Shown: one piece after another, positions 1 to 9,088 of the stretch | Position numbering within the stretch: the first letter of the stretch is position 1 | How the letters are laid out: each line of letters begins with the position of its first letter | Source of the DNA: a virus | IMG/VR virus record: IMGVR_UViG_3300034068_000367 | Coordinates: 1-32,977 of that record | Strand: one strand, 5' to 3' | DNA: 32,977 nt | The notes under the pieces: generated by a model | What the model was told of the DNA's origin: nothing | The model's input: the letters and a program-made list of their open reading frames with translations, nothing else | Database searches by the model: none | Position numbers and translations under genes: made by a program

Positions 1-277
1 TTTGATCACCATTATCTTTGTCAAACCATAATAAAGGAAATCTACTTGTATGTCTTGAAGAAATAGTATATGTTAAAGGAGAGTGTGGTCCCGCTAAAAT
101 ATATGTTCTATCTTTAATTTCCCATTTTGGTAACACTGTTTGCGGTTTTGTTTTCGCAACTGGTTGTTCATCTAATGTGTATGTTTCTTCAACACTTTGT
201 TCAAATGTATTTTCTGGTTCAACGTATGTACTTGGTTGAATAGTTTTTGCTTTAGCAGCAGTTTTAGCTTGTGCCAT
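1..277 (-). CDS. Partial gene downstream of the capsid gene, unknown function
   Basis: An open frame starts at the ATG whose complement is at 275-277 and runs leftwards off the window, giving 92 codons without a stop. The protein begins MAQAKTAAKAKT, followed by an acidic, Pro/Thr-rich stretch and then a more ordered part containing LPKWEIKDRTYILAG and SPLTYTISSRHTSRF. It follows the major capsid gene on the same strand but lies beyond a terminator-like hairpin. Its 20-nt leader is identical to that of the scaffold gene, so it may have its own promoter or translation signal. Position suggests a virion (head or neck) protein, but I do not recognise the family. The 3' end is missing. Confidence 0.8.
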   Translation of the reverse strand, partial: MAQAKTAAKAKTIQPSTYVEPENTFEQSVEETYTLDEQPVAKTKPQTVLPKWEIKDRTYILAGPHSPLTYTISSRHTSRFPLLWFDKDNGDQ

Positions 278-297
278 GATAAAATATTATATAATTA
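278..297 (-). promoter_or_regulatory. AT-rich leader, copy 1 of 2
   Basis: The 20 nt directly upstream of the start at 277 are identical to the 20 nt upstream of the scaffold gene (3033-3052). On the minus strand they read TAATTATATAATATTTTATC and then ATG. They contain TATAAT and no Shine-Dalgarno site. This may be a shared late promoter, a translation leader as used in Bacteroidota, or both. Confidence 0.5.
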
Positions 298-314
298 ATT
301 ATTGTTTATTAAAA

Positions 315-350
315 GAGTAAAAATTACCCCCGTAGATTCAACGAGGGTAA
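315..350 (-). terminator. Intrinsic terminator after the major capsid gene
   Basis: On the minus strand, TTACCCTCGT pairs with ACGGGGGTAA (positions 350-341 with 333-324) to give a 10-bp stem with one U-G pair and a 7-nt loop. A run of five U follows (ATTTTTAC). The hairpin begins about 20 nt after the capsid stop codon, so it probably ends the very abundant capsid transcript. Confidence 0.75.
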
Positions 351-369
351 AGTTTACAATTATTTATGC

Positions 370-1854
370 TTATGCTGAAGCAGTGAATAACACGAAGTTA
401 TTAGCACCTTGCACACATAAACATCTTTCAGATAAGAAGTGTACCTCCATTGCATCTAAGTCAGATGTGTAAGCACCTCCAACAGATCCAGTGATCCAAG
501 ATTTCATTCTACGGTCATCAGCTTGTGCAGCTCTATAACGAACGTGTAAGAATGGTCTACGGATGTTAGTTCCTAAAATTTGATCGTAAACTGTAGAAGT
601 TCCAGCTGGAATTAATACACCTTCGATTGAACTACCAACACCTGTCATTGCTCCACGAGTGGAAGCATCGTTTAAGTATTTCCAGTCAGTTTTGTAGAAG
701 TCATAAGACCCTCTTCTGAATCCAGAGAAACCTAAGTTTAATGCCATCTCAGATGAGTTTTCGAATAAACCGTAAGCAACCCCACCTGCTGAACCAGCAG
801 ATAAACCAGCTAACATATCATCAAAATCTAAAGATAATTGACGGTTTAAGAATAACATATTCTCTTCAATCGCTCCTTGAGTATCTAAGTTTTTCAAGAT
901 ATTATCGAAAGAACCTAAACCACCAACTGGGCTAAAGTTATTTAAGATATTTCCTCTGTCTTCAACAGCAGCAAATAAACCTTGTGTACCTTTTTTACCA
1001 GCAGCTAATGCAGCAGATCCTGCAGCAGCTAATTCACCCTCTACAACTGTCATTTCTAAATAGTCTTCAAAACGTAATCTTGTTTCAGATTCAGCTTTTA
1101 AGTACCAGTAGTAACCATCAGCACCATCTTCAGTAGCAATTTCTACCCATCCGATTTGTGCAGTGTCAGATCCATTAACAGCATATTTGTTACGGATAAT
1201 TACTGGAGAGTTATTAAATTGAGTGAATGAAGGTTGAATGCTAGTATAATCATCACCTGTTAAAGTAGATCCTTTTTTGTATTCAGAACCATAAACGAAG
1301 ATTTTTAAATCGTCCATTCCATCTGTAAATCCAGCAGCAGCTAAAGTAGCAGCAGTATAAGGAGCAACAGTTAATGCACCATTTGCAGCGTTAGAAGAAG
1401 TATCATTCGCTCCAGAAACAGTAACGATAGCTTTAACTTCTAATCCTGTTGCAGGATTCATAATAACAATCGTTTGGTTTTTTGAAATAACGTTAGCTAC
1501 ATAATCAGTAGCAACAGAAGGATTCAAATTACTTGCAATCAATAAAGTATTACCTGCAGCACTTACAACGTCTACACCTGTGTATGCAACGTGTAATCTG
1601 TTTTGTTCAGACCAGATAACTTGGTCAGAAGACATTGGCATTTCAGCACCAACCATACGTAAGAAACCAGATAATGTTCTGTTTCCATAACGCTCTACCT
1701 CAGCTTCATAAACTTCTGGTAAATATTGTTGTGCAAATGATACGAAATCCGCGTTACTTGGATCCGTAAAGTTTAAATAGTTTGTGTCTAAAGCTTGTTG
1801 CTTTTGTGACGGCTTAATCGAACCGAAGTTCGGGGTAACATTTACTGTTGCCAT
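370..1854 (-). CDS. Major capsid protein
   Basis: This 494-aa protein is probably the main shell protein of the head. The call rests on its size, on the conserved order terminase, portal, scaffold, capsid, and on the strong terminator after it. The N-terminus has no signal peptide. Readable stretches include QQYLPEVYEAEVERYGNRT near residue 45 and a Gly/Ala-rich middle (AAAGSAALAAGKKGTQGLF). The C-terminus contains GVLIPAGTSTVYDQILGTN and RRPFLHVRYRAAQADDRRM, as expected of a compact HK97-type shell protein. The gene begins 17 nt after the scaffold stop. The length resembles crAss-like capsid proteins, but I cannot prove that relationship by eye. Confidence 0.8.
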   Translation of the reverse strand: MATVNVTPNFGSIKPSQKQQALDTNYLNFTDPSNADFVSFAQQYLPEVYEAEVERYGNRTLSGFLRMVGAEMPMSSDQVIWSEQNRLHVAYTGVDVVSAAGNTLLIASNLNPSVATDYVANVISKNQTIVIMNPATGLEVKAIVTVSGANDTSSNAANGALTVAPYTAATLAAAGFTDGMDDLKIFVYGSEYKKGSTLTGDDYTSIQPSFTQFNNSPVIIRNKYAVNGSDTAQIGWVEIATEDGADGYYWYLKAESETRLRFEDYLEMTVVEGELAAAGSAALAAGKKGTQGLFAAVEDRGNILNNFSPVGGLGSFDNILKNLDTQGAIEENMLFLNRQLSLDFDDMLAGLSAGSAGGVAYGLFENSSEMALNLGFSGFRRGSYDFYKTDWKYLNDASTRGAMTGVGSSIEGVLIPAGTSTVYDQILGTNIRRPFLHVRYRAAQADDRRMKSWITGSVGGAYTSDLDAMEVHFLSERCLCVQGANNFVLFTASA

Positions 1855-1871
1855 AATGTGTTTGTTTTAGT

Positions 1872-3032
1872 TTAAAATTTACTCTTAATTCTTAATTTTG
1901 AAGAATCAACACCATTGATAGCTCTTACTTTAAATCCATTCACGTTAATTTCACCAGCAGACGTTTGTCTAGGTTCTGTTGAAATGTTGTTTGATTTAGC
2001 TAACATCTCTTTAATAGCGTCAGCTTTACCTTGTTCGTAAAAATGGTTTGCAATACTGTCAGTGTTTTCAGCAGCATACATTGCTTTATGATACCCAGTC
2101 ATATCTGTTACTTCACCTTTTTCGTTTAAGAACTTCTTAAGTAGGTTAGTAATGTTTGATTGTTTATCTGCAACAGCGTCAGTATTTTGTAGATTAAACC
2201 TGAATGTTTTTCCACCTGCGTTGAAATCAAAACCTTTGAAATCTTGTGTAAAAAACTTTTTGGTATTATCTTTAAATGCTGAATGCATTTGCTCAACTGA
2301 TTGTTGATCCTCTTTGTATCGATTGAAAAAATCAATTGCTTTTTGTTGATCTGGGTTTACATTAGACTTTAATTTAATTTCATCATAATATTTACTCTTA
2401 AGATCCTCCAGAAAGCTTTTGGCTTTGCCAACCTCTTCTTTGAAAGCGATACGTTTCTTTTTAATTTCTCGCTCGTCGTCTTCTTCTTCATCATACGAGA
2501 ATGTTTCTTCCATGTGAAAGTCAATCTCGTCTAAATCTAAATGTGGTTTTGTTTTCTTGTAATATTCTTTTAATAGAACTTCTGGATTCAACTTAGAATA
2601 ATCCGTATTTAAACGAGTATAATCTTCAATGTCTCCGCCTGTTTCTTCCATAAAAGTAATTAACTTTTCAATATTCTCTGGTAATGGTTTACCTGATACT
2701 TTTAAATCATTAATTGCTTTTTCTGCTTCTGCTTCAAGTTCTTTTGCTTCTTCAGTAGTTTCTGTAATATTAACTACAACTACTTCTTTCTCATCAACCG
2801 GTTCGGTAATGATTTTTTGTTCGGTGTTTCCTTCGACCACTTCTTGCAATCCCATTTCGGGTTGTCCTGGCTGTAACACGCCTTCATCTGTTGTTTGCTC
2901 TTGAACGGCATCGCCTATTGGTTTAGTTGTTAAATCTACTTTTGCAACAGACTGAGCTGATACATGTTTAATAGTAGGAACTTTAGCTCTTTTAATTTTA
3001 AAGTCACCCTCTTGTTTAATTTGTTCTGCCAT
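1872..3032 (-). CDS. Capsid scaffolding protein
   Basis: This 386-aa, very acidic and largely helical protein lies between portal and capsid, the usual place of a scaffold. The N-terminal 100 residues are low-complexity and rich in Glu, Val and Thr (TETTEEAKELEAEAEKAIN). A charged segment around residues 180-195 reads YDEEEDDEREIKKKR. The C-terminal part is helical (MYAAENTDSIANHFYEQGK, ADAIKEMLAKSN) and ends in a basic tail, SSKLRIKSKF, suited to binding the inside of the shell. Scaffolds evolve quickly, so the call rests on context and composition. No protease motif is visible in it. Confidence 0.75.
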   Translation of the reverse strand: MAEQIKQEGDFKIKRAKVPTIKHVSAQSVAKVDLTTKPIGDAVQEQTTDEGVLQPGQPEMGLQEVVEGNTEQKIITEPVDEKEVVVVNITETTEEAKELEAEAEKAINDLKVSGKPLPENIEKLITFMEETGGDIEDYTRLNTDYSKLNPEVLLKEYYKKTKPHLDLDEIDFHMEETFSYDEEEDDEREIKKKRIAFKEEVGKAKSFLEDLKSKYYDEIKLKSNVNPDQQKAIDFFNRYKEDQQSVEQMHSAFKDNTKKFFTQDFKGFDFNAGGKTFRFNLQNTDAVADKQSNITNLLKKFLNEKGEVTDMTGYHKAMYAAENTDSIANHFYEQGKADAIKEMLAKSNNISTEPRQTSAGEINVNGFKVRAINGVDSSKLRIKSKF

Positions 3033-3052
3033 GATAAAATATTATATAATTA
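3033..3052 (-). promoter_or_regulatory. AT-rich leader, copy 2 of 2
   Basis: These are the same 20 nt as at 278-297, ending directly at the ATG of the scaffold gene. Because this copy lies just after the portal stop inside the late operon, a boosting promoter or a translation enhancer for an abundant virion protein is likely. Confidence 0.5.
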
Positions 3053-3063
3053 GTTGTGTTGTT

Positions 3064-5481
3064 CTATTTAGGAGAGAACTGCTCCAAACCAAATCCACCA
3101 AGATTGTCAAACCCTGCTGATTCAAAATCTTTTGGTAATGTATTGTTTTGTCTTTGTTCAATCAATTCAGATTGTTGTGTGGCTTGTAATTTTGTTCTTT
3201 GATCTTTACGATCTTCCATTTTATTAAGTTTCTCTTGCGCTTGAGCAACTTGCATTTGAGCTAATTGCATTTGATAACTAAACTCTTCTGCCATTAATTG
3301 TTTCTTTATCAACGCTTCTTGTTGCATCTTTTGAATCTCAAAACTTAGTTTAGATTGCTCTAATTGTATTTTCTGTTCTGTAATTGCTTGTTGCTTTTGT
3401 ACTTCAGCCATAGCTGTTTCCTGCGCTAACTGAGCGTTTGCTTGAGCTTGTGCTTGTATGTTTGCTTTTTGATTTTCTTGATCCCTTTCTTGTTTCTTTT
3501 TTCTTTTATATTTAAGAGACTGATTAGCTAACTTAATATTTTTAATTTGTCTTAAGTCAATAGCATCTTCAAGATCAATACCACCTGATTGTAAAGCAAC
3601 TTGTATGTTTTGTTCTAATTGTGCTCTTTCTTCTTCATCTGGTTCTAATTCTAAGAAAATACCAAAGTCATGTAAGTTTAAGTTTTGTAATTCTTTTAAT
3701 GTTTCTACCGATGATACCGATATACTTTGCATTAATGAACTTGCTGTTAATGGGAAGTTCAATGAATCAGCTACTCTTCTTGAAATGTTTTCACATATAC
3801 GTAGAGTTAAATATAAACTCGATTGTAATATGTGCCTTGTTGCAGTGTTTGAATTTGCTGCTGCCATTTTTTGTAAACCAACCAAAGCATCTCTGTCTGG
3901 CGTACTAGCGTCTCTTGCTTCATTTAATCCGGTTACATCACGTATCATTTGTAAGTAATACTGATATGTTTGTATTAATGATTGTATCTTGCCACTACCT
4001 GATGAAGTTTGTAATTCCTGTATTGGAATTTTAGCTCTGTTCATATCTCCGTCTTGCGTCATTGATCTACCAACGATACTACCTGTTTGGAAATACATAT
4101 TTAATGCCTCTGCCGGATTATAATTTGTACCATTACCTAAATCAACTTCGGCTAGACCATCAACATCGACAAATACTCCATCCGGAACTAATCTAGCTAA
4201 TACTTGTTGTATTTTTAAATGTGTTAGCTGGATCATATCTGCAAACCCTGTTATACGACTTACTAATGATTCAATTCTTCCTTTATACATTCTTGGTGCA
4301 CAAATAGTATAATTCATTTGTACTCTTGTTGTATCAGCAAATGGTCTCGTCATATTCTCTGCTAGTTTCCATTCTAACATTTTTTCGTGACCTAATATTT
4401 TTGCTCCTGAATATAAAACTTCAATACTTCTTGATACTTTGCTAAATGTATCGCTTTCTGGTGGATTAAAATCATCCGTTTTTTCTAATGCTTTTTCTAA
4501 ACCAACATCTGTTTGTTTAATTTTAAATACTTGATTAGAAAATGTTTTGTATTCAAAATACAACACCTGTACATTAGAAGTGTCATAATCTTGTCCGTAA
4601 TAGTTACGTGTATAATTTACATCACCTGGATATTTTTCAATCTCTTCTAAATCAGCTTTTGTTAAATGTGGAAATTGCATTTTAACCTCTTCTAACGTAA
4701 CAGATCTAACTTCACCAACATAATATATGTCTTCAAAGTTTGGATCCTCTGTGTAAGAATAAACAAGGTTAGCAGGATCAACATAATCTATTGTTACTCC
4801 TTCTGCTTTGTTCCAATTTGTTTTTGATGCCGCAATACCCAAAACAACTAAATCGTAATTTAATCTTTTGTTTATTAACGGATATTTATTGTTATCTAAT
4901 ATTTGACTTATTACTTCTTCTTCAGCTATTTCAATTTCTTGTTTGTAACTTAATTGAAGTCTAATTTCTAATTCTTCTTTATCCTCTGGTAAATTAGCAG
5001 GATCCATAGTATTATATAGATTTGCTCCTAACGTTCCTTGTATTTCATTTAAAAGATCTTTGGCCATCATGTCTTCCAGTATTGCAGAAGCATAATTTGT
5101 TTTCTTTTTAATTGAATCTGGATCTTGTGCGTATGCTTTAATATCGTAGTTCTTGCTAGATATACCGTTAACAACGATGTCAACAAACTTAGGTATAACA
5201 GGAACAGGTTTCCAGTCAAGATTCAAATAAGATAAATCACCATTGATTGATAATTCATCTTTATACTTTTGAACTGATTGCTCACCTCTAGCATATAATC
5301 TTAATCTGTGGAAGTTCTGCCAGTTGGATCCCCATCTGTTTCCAGCACCACCAACTCTATCACCTCTAAACCATTCGTTTTCAATAGCTCTACCTACTTT
5401 AGCTCCGTACTCGTAGCTTTGTTTCTCTGAATCTGGTACTACCTGACTAGGAAAAGAACTATTATTATTAGTATAAACCAT
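3064..5481 (-). CDS. Portal protein
   Basis: An 805-aa portal, the ring through which DNA enters the head. The N-terminus has NWQNFHRLRLYARGEQSVQ, then PVIPKFVDIVVNGISSKNYD, the pattern seen in the long portals of crAss-like and related podoviruses. The middle holds DYVDPANLVYSYTEDPNFED and the RDVTGLNEARDASTPDRDAL segment typical of portals. From about residue 660 the protein is a Gln/Ala/Lys-rich coiled coil (AQAQANAQLAQETAMAEVQ) that probably forms the barrel. The gene starts 3 nt after the terminase stop and so is co-translated with it. The length is well above the usual 450-600 aa. Confidence 0.88.
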   Translation of the reverse strand: MVYTNNNSSFPSQVVPDSEKQSYEYGAKVGRAIENEWFRGDRVGGAGNRWGSNWQNFHRLRLYARGEQSVQKYKDELSINGDLSYLNLDWKPVPVIPKFVDIVVNGISSKNYDIKAYAQDPDSIKKKTNYASAILEDMMAKDLLNEIQGTLGANLYNTMDPANLPEDKEELEIRLQLSYKQEIEIAEEEVISQILDNNKYPLINKRLNYDLVVLGIAASKTNWNKAEGVTIDYVDPANLVYSYTEDPNFEDIYYVGEVRSVTLEEVKMQFPHLTKADLEEIEKYPGDVNYTRNYYGQDYDTSNVQVLYFEYKTFSNQVFKIKQTDVGLEKALEKTDDFNPPESDTFSKVSRSIEVLYSGAKILGHEKMLEWKLAENMTRPFADTTRVQMNYTICAPRMYKGRIESLVSRITGFADMIQLTHLKIQQVLARLVPDGVFVDVDGLAEVDLGNGTNYNPAEALNMYFQTGSIVGRSMTQDGDMNRAKIPIQELQTSSGSGKIQSLIQTYQYYLQMIRDVTGLNEARDASTPDRDALVGLQKMAAANSNTATRHILQSSLYLTLRICENISRRVADSLNFPLTASSLMQSISVSSVETLKELQNLNLHDFGIFLELEPDEEERAQLEQNIQVALQSGGIDLEDAIDLRQIKNIKLANQSLKYKRKKKQERDQENQKANIQAQAQANAQLAQETAMAEVQKQQAITEQKIQLEQSKLSFEIQKMQQEALIKKQLMAEEFSYQMQLAQMQVAQAQEKLNKMEDRKDQRTKLQATQQSELIEQRQNNTLPKDFESAGFDNLGGFGLEQFSPK

Positions 5482-5484
5482 CTA

Positions 5485-7707
5485 TTATATTATTTTTGAA
5501 CTAAAACCTTCGTTATTATATTTTTTAAAACCTAATGACACAGTCTCTTTTGGAGCGTGAAATACAGGCGTGTAAGCGTTTTTGTTGCAAGCCATTATAG
5601 CTAAACCAGAACTAATAGTAGCATCATGCTTAGTTCTATTATTTATATTAAATCTAGACCAGTCATTCAAAGTCTTTTGAAAATACATATCCCCGTAGCC
5701 ACCTTCTAATAAACCTACATATTTGTCAATGTACGATTCAATAGCCGCTGCATGAGCTTGTAACATATCTTGTGAAGCTGAAGGTATACCGCCAATTTCT
5801 TTTTCTGCTGGTGATAACTTATTCCATATCTTATCCGGTCTGTTCATTGAATAACCTCTATATCCCCTTCTTTTTAAATAGTAAAGCAATCTAGGTTTGT
5901 TATTCTCTGCTAGTATTGGCATACCATAAAATACTAAAGCCATTAATACATCTTCAAAAAATATCTCCGCTGTTTGTGGTCTAGCTATATATTCTAAAAA
6001 GAAATGACTAGGCGGAACATCTTCCATTGAAAACTTTGTCAATCCGTGTAAAGCTCCTTTAGAACCTCTACTTTCATCAACTGTTCCTGATATATCGTAA
6101 CTGTCACAACCAAATGCACCGCAATGTTCGTTACCAGGGTATTTAACTCCATTCTTTATAATCACACGATTTTGGAGATTTAGCGGAGGAATCCAAGAAA
6201 TTAAAAATCTACCATCTTTATTTGGTACAAACATCACTTTACTATCTTGTATACCGTTCTCCCATTGGAAGCTACCTTGTGTTATAACATTTGAATTTCT
6301 TAGATCATCATTATAATCTATTTGCTCATATATTTTTGTAAGGTTAAATAATGATTGCTTTGCTTCATCTCTGAATGCGTGTTGTTCTGTTCTTGGAAAC
6401 TGTCTGTAGTATTCGTTTAATGCATCTTGATCTGATTTCAAACCATCAACTTCATTTTGCCAATGCTCAATAACTCCGTAATCAATCCACATATCATCTG
6501 CACCCTTAATAGGTTGCTCAGGTGTTAAGAAAACGGGCATACCAAATTTATCCATGAATCCTTCAAAGTTCCATTCCATTGGTATAAATAAAGAATATAA
6601 TCCAGAGCTTGTTTGACCATTACGGTTACGTTTAGTTACATCTGAATTATAATATAATTTTTTAAAGTTGTCTCCACCTTTATCTAAAGCATTTGAAGTA
6701 GAACCCATCATACACTTACCAACGATCTTACTACCTAACCTTACACAGGTTTTTGTAATACGCCAGTTATTTAAAATGTTATCGGGTCTTTCCCATTTAC
6801 CGCTTTCATCATGAACTAATAATCTTAACTTTTCACCATCATAGCTATTGTCTCCAGTATTCTTCCAGTCAATCGTGGTATCTAATCCTTCAAGCTCTTC
6901 TAATTGCTCTTGGGCATCTAATTTTCTTCTTGTTAATTTTGATGCAGGTATTCTATAAGCTAATTCAGTTTTCGGACGGTCCATACCATCTTGAATTGGT
7001 TTAAAGAAAAAAGGATAGTTTATTGATATAGGTACAACCTTGTCTGTAAACATTTTCTTTGCATCGGCTCCTGACTTAGATAGTATTCCATACCTTGTAT
7101 CAGAACTTAATGTAGCTTGGTTAACTAACTCAGCAGAAGACATAAATGAAAATCCTGAACGTCTATTCTTTAAATAGCACATACCATAACATCTATTATC
7201 TGCTTTACAAGCTTCCCAAAATATAAAGAATACTCTATTGGATTCACGAAAATCCGGAGCACCGACGTCAATCTTGCTCCATTGTAAATACATATAATGT
7301 GTACCGGTTATATAAGTAGGTACACCATTGTTGTAAAAAGAAAAACCTTCTTCTCTGTATTTGAATTCTGCATCAATAAAGTCATACCAATTTTCTTTGA
7401 ATTTATCTGGATATTTATTCCAGTCAAATACGCTTTTGATACGCTCAAGCTCTTTTGGATATTTAGCTTGTTCCCAATATTGTTCTTCTTTTTTATTAGA
7501 TCTTTTGTAAGCGTTTTCAATATAAGGTAATGCAATCTTTAAATTTTGTATCTCTACAATTTCACCAATCTTACCTGTCTTGCTTATAACAATTACGTCA
7601 TGATCTTTATTATATCCGTATTCCCACTTCTTACTTCTATTAAGCTTACTTATAATAGTTGGTTTGATATAATCAGTTAATGTGGTTATTAAATTTTGTT
7701 CGTACAT
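5485..7707 (-). CDS. Terminase large subunit (packaging ATPase and nuclease)
   Basis: This 740-aa motor protein pumps and cuts phage DNA. A Walker A variant, KNRRSGFS, is at residues 180-187 and Walker B, LRLLVHDE, ends at D300-E301. A coupling motif, GSTSNALDKGG, lies near residue 345. The RNase H-like nuclease domain is seen in GCDSYD (533-538), with acidic residues likely to bind metal. Two-domain layout and order match tailed-phage terminases, and the length suits the crAss-like group. Its start codon touches the stop of the small-terminase candidate, so translation is coupled. Confidence 0.93.
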   Translation of the reverse strand: MYEQNLITTLTDYIKPTIISKLNRSKKWEYGYNKDHDVIVISKTGKIGEIVEIQNLKIALPYIENAYKRSNKKEEQYWEQAKYPKELERIKSVFDWNKYPDKFKENWYDFIDAEFKYREEGFSFYNNGVPTYITGTHYMYLQWSKIDVGAPDFRESNRVFFIFWEACKADNRCYGMCYLKNRRSGFSFMSSAELVNQATLSSDTRYGILSKSGADAKKMFTDKVVPISINYPFFFKPIQDGMDRPKTELAYRIPASKLTRRKLDAQEQLEELEGLDTTIDWKNTGDNSYDGEKLRLLVHDESGKWERPDNILNNWRITKTCVRLGSKIVGKCMMGSTSNALDKGGDNFKKLYYNSDVTKRNRNGQTSSGLYSLFIPMEWNFEGFMDKFGMPVFLTPEQPIKGADDMWIDYGVIEHWQNEVDGLKSDQDALNEYYRQFPRTEQHAFRDEAKQSLFNLTKIYEQIDYNDDLRNSNVITQGSFQWENGIQDSKVMFVPNKDGRFLISWIPPLNLQNRVIIKNGVKYPGNEHCGAFGCDSYDISGTVDESRGSKGALHGLTKFSMEDVPPSHFFLEYIARPQTAEIFFEDVLMALVFYGMPILAENNKPRLLYYLKRRGYRGYSMNRPDKIWNKLSPAEKEIGGIPSASQDMLQAHAAAIESYIDKYVGLLEGGYGDMYFQKTLNDWSRFNINNRTKHDATISSGLAIMACNKNAYTPVFHAPKETVSLGFKKYNNEGFSSKII

Positions 7708-7985
7708 TATTTAGATCTCCCTTCTGCAAACCCCTTAAAAACTTTGCTTGCTTTTTCGCTCGCATCTTGAGCATCTAATTTTTGTCTTTCTTCTTCAATA
7801 CGATTAAGTATCTCGAACGCATCGAAGATGGCTAACTTTTTTGTTGCTGCGGCATTTTTTAATTTATCCGCGGCTAAGTCGTCTTCCCCGTTATCTAAGA
7901 TAGCTTCTTCAGCAACCTTAATTAGCTCCAATACCGCTTTGTGTCCAGCTTGGATTATACTCTGCTTCGTCTCCTCTATATTCAT
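7707..7985 (-). CDS. Candidate terminase small subunit
   Basis: A 92-aa, fully helical protein directly upstream of the large terminase, sharing one base with it. Residues 1-35 form a helix-rich N-terminus. The stretch LAADKLKNAAATKKLAIFD followed by AFEILNRIEEERQKLDAQ looks like an oligomerising helical pair, as in small terminases. There is only one possible start (no other Met), and it lies 68 nt inside the 3' end of the GroES-like gene, in another frame. No clear helix-turn-helix is visible, so the call rests on position, size and helicity. Confidence 0.55.
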   Translation of the reverse strand: MNIEETKQSIIQAGHKAVLELIKVAEEAILDNGEDDLAADKLKNAAATKKLAIFDAFEILNRIEEERQKLDAQDASEKASKVFKGFAEGRSK

Positions 7986-8535
7986 ATTTAATTACAATAT
8001 CATTTGATTTCATACAGTATAATCGTTTACCTTCTATAATAAATTCAAATTCTCCGTATGGTTTATATCCTACTAAGTCACCTGGCACTATTTTTGCTTC
8101 ATTTAAGGAGCTATTACCATATTTTAGTATTCCAATAAGTCTTTGCTCTTTTTCTAAGCTAAAACTGTTATTATTTTTTATTGGTTGTATAAAGCAACGG
8201 TCACCAAAAGCTTTCCAATTACCAACATCACCATATAAATATATCTGATCAAAATCTACAAAATACTTGTCTTCGTTAAAGTATGATCTACTGTTTCTTG
8301 GTTTACCCTTTATATCATAAAATCTTCTAAAAACATTATGATGTATTATTACTTTGTCACCAACTTTAATATCAGTTGTTCCAAATAAGGGTACAGCTAA
8401 AACTTCAGCCATATTATTAACAGCTTTAAAAGACTCAATCGATGTGTTAACAACTAAATCTTTATCACCAACTTTAACTGTATTGTCATACCTATTACCT
8501 ACGGGTTTAACAATAAAGCTAAATGCGCTTCTCAT
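7918..8535 (-). CDS. Two-domain GroES-like (cpn10 fold) protein
   Basis: This 205-aa protein reads as two cpn10 domains in tandem. Domain 1 (about 6-103) has VKPVGNRYD, AEVLAVP, IKVGDKVIIHHN and DFDQIYLYGD. Domain 2 (about 109-187) has FGDRCFIQPI, LIGILKYGN, PGDLVGYKPYGEFEF and RLYCMKSNDIVIKYE. These follow the GroES order: start strand, G-E-V-type strand, G-D-x-V turn, roof loop, closing strand. The expected role is co-chaperonin for GroEL or a derived structural use of the fold. It sits upstream of the terminases, 3 kb away from the ordinary GroES. The last 20 residues overlap the next gene. The assignment is by motif reading only. Confidence 0.6.
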   Translation of the reverse strand: MRSAFSFIVKPVGNRYDNTVKVGDKDLVVNTSIESFKAVNNMAEVLAVPLFGTTDIKVGDKVIIHHNVFRRFYDIKGKPRNSRSYFNEDKYFVDFDQIYLYGDVGNWKAFGDRCFIQPIKNNNSFSLEKEQRLIGILKYGNSSLNEAKIVPGDLVGYKPYGEFEFIIEGKRLYCMKSNDIVIKYEYRGDEAEYNPSWTQSGIGAN

Positions 8536-8759
8536 TAGTATTCTAAATCATATTCCACTGAAATAGCCATGTGACTGTTAAATTTCTTCCACGGCATAAC
8601 TTCATCACTTTTCTTTATATAAATATTGTATGAATTATCAACTTCCTCAAATAGTATATGGGAGATTTTATGTCCCCCGTATACTTCTTGATTTACTGAA
8701 TAGTGCATAGCGCTTTCTTTATAATCTGGGCCTATACTTATTTTTCTTATAGAATTCAT
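8535..8759 (-). CDS. Unknown 74-aa protein
   Basis: A small protein of mixed alpha/beta character with NSIRKISIGPDYKESAMHY at the start and YNIYIKKSDEVMPWKKFNS further on. Its start overlaps the stop of the HNH nuclease gene by 4 nt (ATGA), and its stop shares one base with the next start, so it is translationally coupled on both sides. No family recognised. Confidence 0.75.
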   Translation of the reverse strand: MNSIRKISIGPDYKESAMHYSVNQEVYGGHKISHILFEEVDNSYNIYIKKSDEVMPWKKFNSHMAISVEYDLEY

Positions 8760-9088
8760 TTTTTTAAATATTTAATTGCATTTACAAATATTTCTATATT
8801 ATCATTAAAATGAGCTAAGCCTAAATTACATTTCCTACATAATATTCCTCTTATTTTACCTGAAGAATGACAATGATCAATAACCTTATTTTTACCAGAG
8901 CATTTTTCTTTACATATTGCACAAGTATCTTCTATTAGTAAATCTAATATTTCTTCTTCTGTAATGTTATATCTAGACGCTCTATATCTTAAGTTTCTAC
9001 ATTCTCGACAATATCTACTATTATCTACAAGATGAGATTCTATAAAGCATAATTTGCATACTCCTGTTTTTCTAATGACATTAGCCAT
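8756..9088 (-). CDS. HNH endonuclease, endonuclease VII-like
   Basis: A 110-aa zinc-binding nuclease. Cysteine pairs CKLC (11-14) and CREC precede a core with CAICKEKC, then VIDHCHSSGKIRGILC, RKCNLGLAHF and NDN. The D-H-C-H and N residues with the C-x2-C knuckle are the signature of the recombination endonuclease VII family, which cuts DNA branches or acts as a free-standing homing nuclease. Lodged between small late genes and overlapping both neighbours by 4-8 nt, it could resolve branched DNA before packaging or be a mobile gene that settled next to the packaging module. Length is shorter than T4 endonuclease VII (157 aa), as in many stand-alone phage versions. Confidence 0.85.
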   Translation of the reverse strand: MANVIRKTGVCKLCFIESHLVDNSRYCRECRNLRYRASRYNITEEEILDLLIEDTCAICKEKCSGKNKVIDHCHSSGKIRGILCRKCNLGLAHFNDNIEIFVNAIKYLKK

